From: Candidatus Nanohaloarchaea archaeon | GTDB lineage: Archaea > EX4484-52 > GLR71 | DNA length: 27,061 bases | Assembly: GCA_030636615.1 (NCBI GenBank) | Contig: DAOVWP010000002.1 | Coordinates: 1 to 27,061, forward strand | Direction: 5' to 3' | In this document: piece by piece, positions 22,949-27,061 of the stretch | Layout of the letters: the number at the start of each line of letters is the position of its first letter | How positions within the stretch are numbered: the stretch's first letter is position 1 | The notes under the pieces: model-generated | What the model was told of the DNA's origin: nothing | Databases searched by the model: none | The model's input: only the letters and a program-made list of their open reading frames with translations | Program-made: the position numbers and the translations under genes

Positions 22949-23413
22949 ATCTTAATCCCCTTACATAAATTATTACAACCAAATATCAACAATAATCATA
23001 TATCTCGATATATATCTATATTTATTATATCTGTATAAAGGTATTATAATATACAGGTATATATAGGGATATGTCTTATTGATATACATATTCGATTATA
23101 TACAATATAGTTTGTATTTTTTGACATCTCTATCAAATCCCGACAATGTATATTAAGGTTCTTTTACATACTATATTCTACAGAATAAGAGGGTAATCAC
23201 ACAAATCTAATTAATCAAATGAATTGCGTCCGAAACAATTCATTTACTTTTAATCTAATATTTTCTATTTATAATTCCTATAATATATATGTTGTCGTGA
23301 TTCAGAATATATCTTCTATTATAGACAATATTAAATCTATCAACATATCTTCACACACAGATAAAAATCAAATAATAAAAAGATTAATGCGAAAGCTTTA
23401 ACAGTTGGTTTAT
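22949..23413. promoter_or_regulatory. AT-rich divergent intergenic region, ftsZ/gatC
   Basis: These 465 nt lie between the divergent starts of ftsZ and gatC, the longest gene-free stretch in the window. The sequence is extremely AT-rich with many TATATA-type motifs (22997-23075 especially), so TATA boxes cannot be assigned singly. GGTAT occurs at 23040-23044 and 23056-23060, and GGGATAT at 23066-23072. An open frame at 23219-23401 has no ribosome site or recognisable features; I do not call it a gene. Confidence 0.5.
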
Positions 23414-23695
23414 ATGACAATAAAGATAGATATAGAAAAGATCTCATCTACAGCAAAACTCAAACTTACAGATAATGAAAAAAAGCTATTTACAAAAGAT
23501 CTTGAAAGCATCCTTAACGCTTTCAACAATATTTCTAAAGTAAACACAGATAATATAAAACCAACATTTCATCCTGTTGAAGTAAAAAATATAACACGTG
23601 AGGATAAAGTTGAAAAAAGCCTTGATACAGAAACAGCTCTTTCAAACACAAAAAATCGTCAGGGAAGATACTTCCTAGGCCCAAGAGCAATATAA
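23414..23695 (+). CDS. gatC: Asp-tRNA(Asn)/Glu-tRNA(Gln) amidotransferase subunit C
   Basis: The 93-aa protein matches GatC: IDIEKISSTAKLKLTDNEKKLFTKDLESILNAFNNISKVNTDNIKPTFHPV, then REDKVEKSLDTETALSNTKNRQGRYFLGPRAI. GatC wraps around GatA and helps the amidotransferase that converts misacylated Asp-tRNA(Asn), or Glu-tRNA(Gln), to the correct product. Archaea generally use GatDE for glutamine, so GatCAB here probably serves asparagine. ATG 23414 follows TTGGTTT; the TTG at 23405 is less likely. gatA follows after 17 nt; gatB is not in the window. Confidence 0.92.
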   Translation: MTIKIDIEKISSTAKLKLTDNEKKLFTKDLESILNAFNNISKVNTDNIKPTFHPVEVKNITREDKVEKSLDTETALSNTKNRQGRYFLGPRAI

Positions 23696-23712
23696 CCTGC
23701 TGATGTGATGAC

Positions 23713-25119
23713 ATGAAATACAGACAAAGCGTATCAGAATTCCTGAAAGAATCAAAAAAAGGAAACATTGACTATTCCGATTTCTATGCCTATGTAGCAG
23801 AACAAACAGAGAAAAATAATAAAAAATTTGATTTTCTCGTGACTATGCCAGACATTGACGAAAAAACAATCAAAACAATATCAAAAGGAAACCTAAAAGG
23901 TCTTCCTATAACAGCAAAAGATGCAATTTGCACAAAAGGCATCCAATCATCTGCAGGAGCAGAGATATTAAAAGGATACATCCCACCTTTCGATGCCACA
24001 TGTATATCAAGAATAAAAAAAGAAGGAGGAATCATAATTGGAAAAACTGCGCAGGACGAATTCGGGTTCGGCACATTCTGTATAAACACAGCATTAAACA
24101 AAGCAAAAAACCCTAATGATATTTCAAGAAGCCCAGGCGGATCATCAGGTGGTTCTGGAATTGCAGCAGCAGCTCTCGACTTCCCACATGTCTCGCTCGG
24201 AGAATCCACTGGTGGTTCAATCTCATGCCCTGCATCATTCTGCGGCGCAGTCGGACTCACGCCAACATACGGCAGAGTTTCGAGATACGGATTGATAGAT
24301 TATGCCAACTCTCTTGATAAGATTGGACCGATCGGAAAAACAACAGAAGATGTAGCAACAATACTTTCACACATAGCTGGACAGGATCCGATGGATTCCA
24401 CATCAGCACCAAAAAAAAGCGAGGATTACACAAAATACATCAACAAAGATGCAAATCTAAAAGGGACTAACATTGCAGTACCTAAAGAATTTTTCAAAGA
24501 CTTAGACGCAAAAGTTGAAAAAAATATAAGAGATGGTATCGCTCAACTCGAATCTCTCGGAGCAAACATAAACGAAGTTTCTCTAAAAATGACAGACTAT
24601 GCAACAGCAGCATATTATATGATAGCAACAGCAGAAGCATCAACAAACCTTGCAAAATACTCAGGAATGCGATATGGCCAATCTGAAAAGATTGAAGATC
24701 ATTTTGATGAATATTTCCAAAAGGTAAGAAGCAAATACTTCACAGAAGAGAGCAAAAGACGGATATTGCTTGGCACATTCGCAAGGATGGAAGGCTACAG
24801 GGATCAATATTATCTTAAAGCTATGAAAATCAGGACACTTATAATTGAAGAGATGAACAAGGTATTCAAAAATAATGATGCAATCGTCGGACCAACCATG
24901 CCAATAATAGCTCCAAAATTCACAGAAATAGACAAACTTAGCGCCATAGACATATACACAATAGATACATTAAGCATCATGCCAAATCTTGCAGGAACAC
25001 CAATGCTCAGTATTCCATGCGGAACAATCAACAATATGCCGATAGGGATGCAGATCATATCAAGCCACCTGAATGAAGGCAGGATAATAAATATAGGAAG
25101 TGCACTCGAAAATTCCTAA
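23713..25119 (+). CDS. gatA: Asp-tRNA(Asn)/Glu-tRNA(Gln) amidotransferase subunit A
   Basis: GatA is the glutaminase of the transamidation complex. The 468-aa product has the amidase-signature triad: K69 in PITAKDA, cis-S145 in PGGSSGGSG and nucleophile S169 in ESTGGSISCPAS, spaced as in known GatA proteins. VGLTPTYGRVSRYGLI and SLDKIGPIGKTTEDVA follow, then TLSIMPNLAGTPMLSIPCG near the end. The length is normal. GTGATGAC precedes the ATG. It is coupled with gatC; no gatB follows, so the third subunit must be encoded elsewhere. Confidence 0.96.
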   Translation: MKYRQSVSEFLKESKKGNIDYSDFYAYVAEQTEKNNKKFDFLVTMPDIDEKTIKTISKGNLKGLPITAKDAICTKGIQSSAGAEILKGYIPPFDATCISRIKKEGGIIIGKTAQDEFGFGTFCINTALNKAKNPNDISRSPGGSSGGSGIAAAALDFPHVSLGESTGGSISCPASFCGAVGLTPTYGRVSRYGLIDYANSLDKIGPIGKTTEDVATILSHIAGQDPMDSTSAPKKSEDYTKYINKDANLKGTNIAVPKEFFKDLDAKVEKNIRDGIAQLESLGANINEVSLKMTDYATAAYYMIATAEASTNLAKYSGMRYGQSEKIEDHFDEYFQKVRSKYFTEESKRRILLGTFARMEGYRDQYYLKAMKIRTLIIEEMNKVFKNNDAIVGPTMPIIAPKFTEIDKLSAIDIYTIDTLSIMPNLAGTPMLSIPCGTINNMPIGMQIISSHLNEGRIINIGSALENS

Positions 25120-25131
25120 AAATCTAAACGA

Positions 25132-25608
25132 CTACACAGAAGTTATTCTTGAAATCAACCGTATTCTTATATAATTAATTCGCGGATAAAGAAAATGATA
25201 TGATCCAAGCCAATACTTAAACCTATGCATAAATGCTCTCCCATTAACTATATCATATCTCAGGTTAACAGCAATATCTACAGCAAAATGCAAAGCATAT
25301 CCAATAAACATTACTTTGGCAAGATAGGAATAATTTGAAAACACATACAACAACCCAATAAACTCAAAAGTATGGCAAAGATAAAAACGCGCAATCTTCT
25401 TATCGAGCTGATGTCTGACCCACATTAAAAATACTCCAGGGTGAACCGATTTCTTAAGAAGTACAAATGTAAGGATATGATCAAAATCAATCAGCATACC
25501 TGCAACAGATATAGCAATAAGAAACTCGAGATTATATGGCTGGCCTGTTAATGCAAAATACAAGTAACCAATAATAAAATTTACTGGTCCATGAGCCAAC
25601 ACATGCAT
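25132..25608 (-). CDS. Small membrane protein, YdjM/DUF457-like putative metal hydrolase
   Basis: The 158-aa protein has about four hydrophobic stretches (roughly 9-24, 28-40, 83-97 and 98-111). Polar His/Asp motifs lie at their ends: HGPVNF (6-11), DFDH (about 41-44), CHTFEF (about 78-83) and HFAVDI (about 107-112). This H...DxDH...H...HxxxD layout resembles the YdjM/DUF457 family of membrane-embedded metal-dependent hydrolases of unknown substrate. The C-terminus is basic. AAGGTTAG lies upstream of the ATG on the minus strand. It lies convergent to gatA and divergent from aRF1. Family assignment is by pattern only. Confidence 0.6.
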   Translation of the reverse strand: MHVLAHGPVNFIIGYLYFALTGQPYNLEFLIAISVAGMLIDFDHILTFVLLKKSVHPGVFLMWVRHQLDKKIARFYLCHTFEFIGLLYVFSNYSYLAKVMFIGYALHFAVDIAVNLRYDIVNGRAFMHRFKYWLGSYHFLYPRINYIRIRLISRITSV

Positions 25609-25690
25609 ATATCTAACCTTTTATACAATTAAATCAAATTCAAGTAATTAAATATCATAACAAAATAATAATATAGACTTTACACAATAT

Positions 25691-25702
25691 TAATATAAAT
25701 AC
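25691..25702 (+). promoter_or_regulatory. Putative TATA box for aRF1
   Basis: TAATATAAATAC lies about 85 nt before the proposed aRF1 start. Initiation about 25 nt downstream would give a leader of roughly 55-60 nt ending in AGGTG (25772-25776). The surrounding region (25609-25780) is AT-rich and has no other gene; it also serves as the upstream region of the minus-strand membrane protein. Confidence 0.4.
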
Positions 25703-25780
25703 TTATGCTTATTATACAATATATTCAAGCATACTCCAAATAAAAACACATACATAAATATAATAAAATACAGGTGCTCT

Positions 25781-26989
25781 ATATTTAGCATATCAAAAGA
25801 CAATCTAAAAAGACTTCTTAAAAAACTGTCAAAATTCAGAGGAACGAACACAGAACTTGTCTCAATTCTTGTACCAACAGGGTATAATATCTCAGAAATC
25901 GGGTCTCTGGTAACAAATGAAATGGGAACAGCCGTCAACATCAAATCAAAAACAACGAGAAAGAATGTAATCTCTGCACTAAAAAGAATTGATCAGAAAC
26001 TGAAAGAATACAGATTAACTCCAAAAAACGGACTGTGCATATATTCAGGGAACATATCTGAAAAAATTGGTGAACAGAATGTACAGATCTGGTGCTTTGA
26101 GCCATCTGAACTGTTAAACAAAAAGATATATCGCTGCGACAAAACATTCATCCTTGAACCTCTAAGAGATATGGTTGAAGAAAAAGAGATCTATGGACTC
26201 CTCACAATAGACAAATCAGAAGCAGCTGTTGGCTGGATAAACGGAAAATCAGTAAAAGTTGAAAAAAAGTTCAAATCAATGGTGCCGGGAAAAACAGGAA
26301 AAGGAGGACAAAGTGCCCAAAGATTCGAGAGAGTGAGAAAAGAACTTCTCAAAACATTCTTAAAACAGGTAGGTGACTACGCAACAAAGGCCTTCGAGAC
26401 AAACAAAAACCTCATAGGCATAATAATAGGAGGTCCTGGACTGACAAAAAACACTTTTGTCAACAACGAATATCTATCACATGCAATGACCAAAAAAATC
26501 ATTGGCACAAAAGACATAGGATATGCAGGTGAAGAGGCAATACACGAACTGTATGAAGCTTCTGAAGATATATTAAAGGATTCAAGAGCAGGAAGAGAAA
26601 AAGCAATAATTGACGAGTTCTTCAACAGGCTTAAAAAAGATGAAGAATTGGTAGTATATGGATACGAACAGACAATAGATGCCCTTAAAACCGGCGCAAT
26701 AGATCGACTGCTCATATCTGAAGAATTCCCTCTTGAAAAAGTCCACATAAAATGCAAAAAATGCAGTTATGAAGAACAAAAGATAACAAAACCCGACACA
26801 GTATCATCCAAATGCCCAAAATGTGGTGAATATGTCGAAAAGACAACAGAAGAAATTTTTGATCTGCTTGAATCAAAAGTAAAGGAGACAAGCACAGAGA
26901 TGATTATAATCAGCTCAGAAACTCCGGAAGGCAACCAGTTCATGCTTCTTGGAGGTATAGGCGGCTTCCTAAGATACAAACTATATTAA
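25781..26989 (+). CDS. prf1: Peptide chain release factor aRF1 with apparent non-canonical start
   Basis: aRF1 recognises all three stop codons and releases the peptide. Visible are NIKS in AVNIKSKTTRKNV (53-56), YRCDKTF (117-123, the YxCxxxF motif), GKGGQ (173-177, catalytic) and a C-terminal four-cysteine element (CKKC...CPKC). The first ATG in frame is 25922, but homology continues before it: LKRLLKKLSKFRG, TELVSILVPTGYNISEI and VTNEMGTAV match the family N-domain. Upstream to the stop at 25691 there is no ATG, GTG or TTG. AGGTG at 25772-25776 is followed after 4 nt by ATA 25781, which gives 402 aa, a normal length. The start is therefore provisional; a sequence error is the alternative. 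Confidence 0.93.
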   Translation: MFSISKDNLKRLLKKLSKFRGTNTELVSILVPTGYNISEIGSLVTNEMGTAVNIKSKTTRKNVISALKRIDQKLKEYRLTPKNGLCIYSGNISEKIGEQNVQIWCFEPSELLNKKIYRCDKTFILEPLRDMVEEKEIYGLLTIDKSEAAVGWINGKSVKVEKKFKSMVPGKTGKGGQSAQRFERVRKELLKTFLKQVGDYATKAFETNKNLIGIIIGGPGLTKNTFVNNEYLSHAMTKKIIGTKDIGYAGEEAIHELYEASEDILKDSRAGREKAIIDEFFNRLKKDEELVVYGYEQTIDALKTGAIDRLLISEEFPLEKVHIKCKKCSYEEQKITKPDTVSSKCPKCGEYVEKTTEEIFDLLESKVKETSTEMIIISSETPEGNQFMLLGGIGGFLRYKLY

Positions 26990-27014
26990 AAAGAAGTGAA
27001 ACACAAATATTTTC

Positions 27015-27061
27015 TTAACCTTTATGTTGAGATTTAATAATCTTACCAAGATCAATAACAA
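27015..27061 (-). CDS. Possible C-terminal end of a minus-strand gene
   Basis: On the minus strand a frame is open from the window edge to a TAA at 27015-27017 and would encode VIDLGKIIKSQHKG. Fifteen codons are too few to identify, and the frame could be chance. It would converge on aRF1. Confidence 0.25.
   Translation of the reverse strand, partial: VIDLGKIIKSQHKG

Noticed and set aside
23219..23401. 60-codon open frame before gatC
   Set aside because: No ribosome site, translation rich in I/N/S as expected from AT-rich DNA, and it fills the regulatory gap upstream of gatC.
25705..25743. Twelve-codon upstream open frame before aRF1
   Set aside because: It probably lies upstream of the transcription start implied by the TATA element at about 25693, and it has no ribosome site.

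Overview
The window is a slice of an AT-rich archaeal chromosome. Evidence for this is the archaeal/eukaryotic-type ribosomal proteins eS4, eL19 and eL32, aIF1, the RNase P protein Rpp29, Cbf5 with a PUA domain, Dph2, RpoL, archease, aRF1, tRNA genes without encoded CCA, TATA-type promoters and GGTGA Shine-Dalgarno sites. Several traits suggest a small-genome DPANN-like lineage: lysine/glutamate-rich tails on ribosomal proteins, a trimmed gene set after secY, and very tight packing. That placement is inference, since no rRNA lies in the window.

Layout. Positions 2-415 hold the 3' end of the EF-1alpha gene, a terminator, and rpsJ (uS10) with its own promoter. At 958-1042 is tRNA-Ser(GGA), followed by an array of 45-46 bp hairpin repeats that copy the 3' acceptor strand of the tRNA. 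Next come archease and rtcB (tRNA splicing and RNA repair). From 3308 to 19463 runs one nearly uninterrupted plus-strand S10/spc cluster: rpl3, rpl4, rpl23, rpl2, rps19, rpl22, rps3, rpl29, aIF1, rnp1, rps17, rpl14, rpl24, rps4e, rpl5, rps14, rps8, rpl6, rpl32e, rpl19e, rpl18, rps5, rpl30, rpl15, secY, a DUF106/Oxa1-type insertase, cbf5 and a UPF0434/Trm112-like zinc ribbon. Its leader contains a TATA box and a 10-bp hairpin. A second tRNA-Ser(TGA) follows at 19523-19606, carrying the same hairpin repeat, then dph2, rpoL, an HD-domain hydrolase gene, ftsZ (minus), gatC-gatA, a YdjM-like membrane protein (minus) and the release factor aRF1.

Together the genes cover ribosome assembly, translation initiation and termination, tRNA maturation and charging, EF-2 modification, membrane insertion and cell division. 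The S10/spc genes are coupled by ATGA/TAATG overlaps or short gaps. Most carry a GGTGA-like site 4-7 nt before ATG. In several genes that site contains a GTG or TTG that mimics an earlier start, so I moved those starts to the ATG.

Two observations stand out. First, both tRNA-Ser genes are followed by phased hairpins that resemble free tRNA-Ser acceptor stems. Second, the aRF1 reading frame clearly extends about 47 codons upstream of its first ATG but holds no ATG, GTG or TTG there, so it appears to start at a rare codon (AUA is best placed) or to carry a sequence error. I see no phage, insertion sequence, CRISPR array or defence island.
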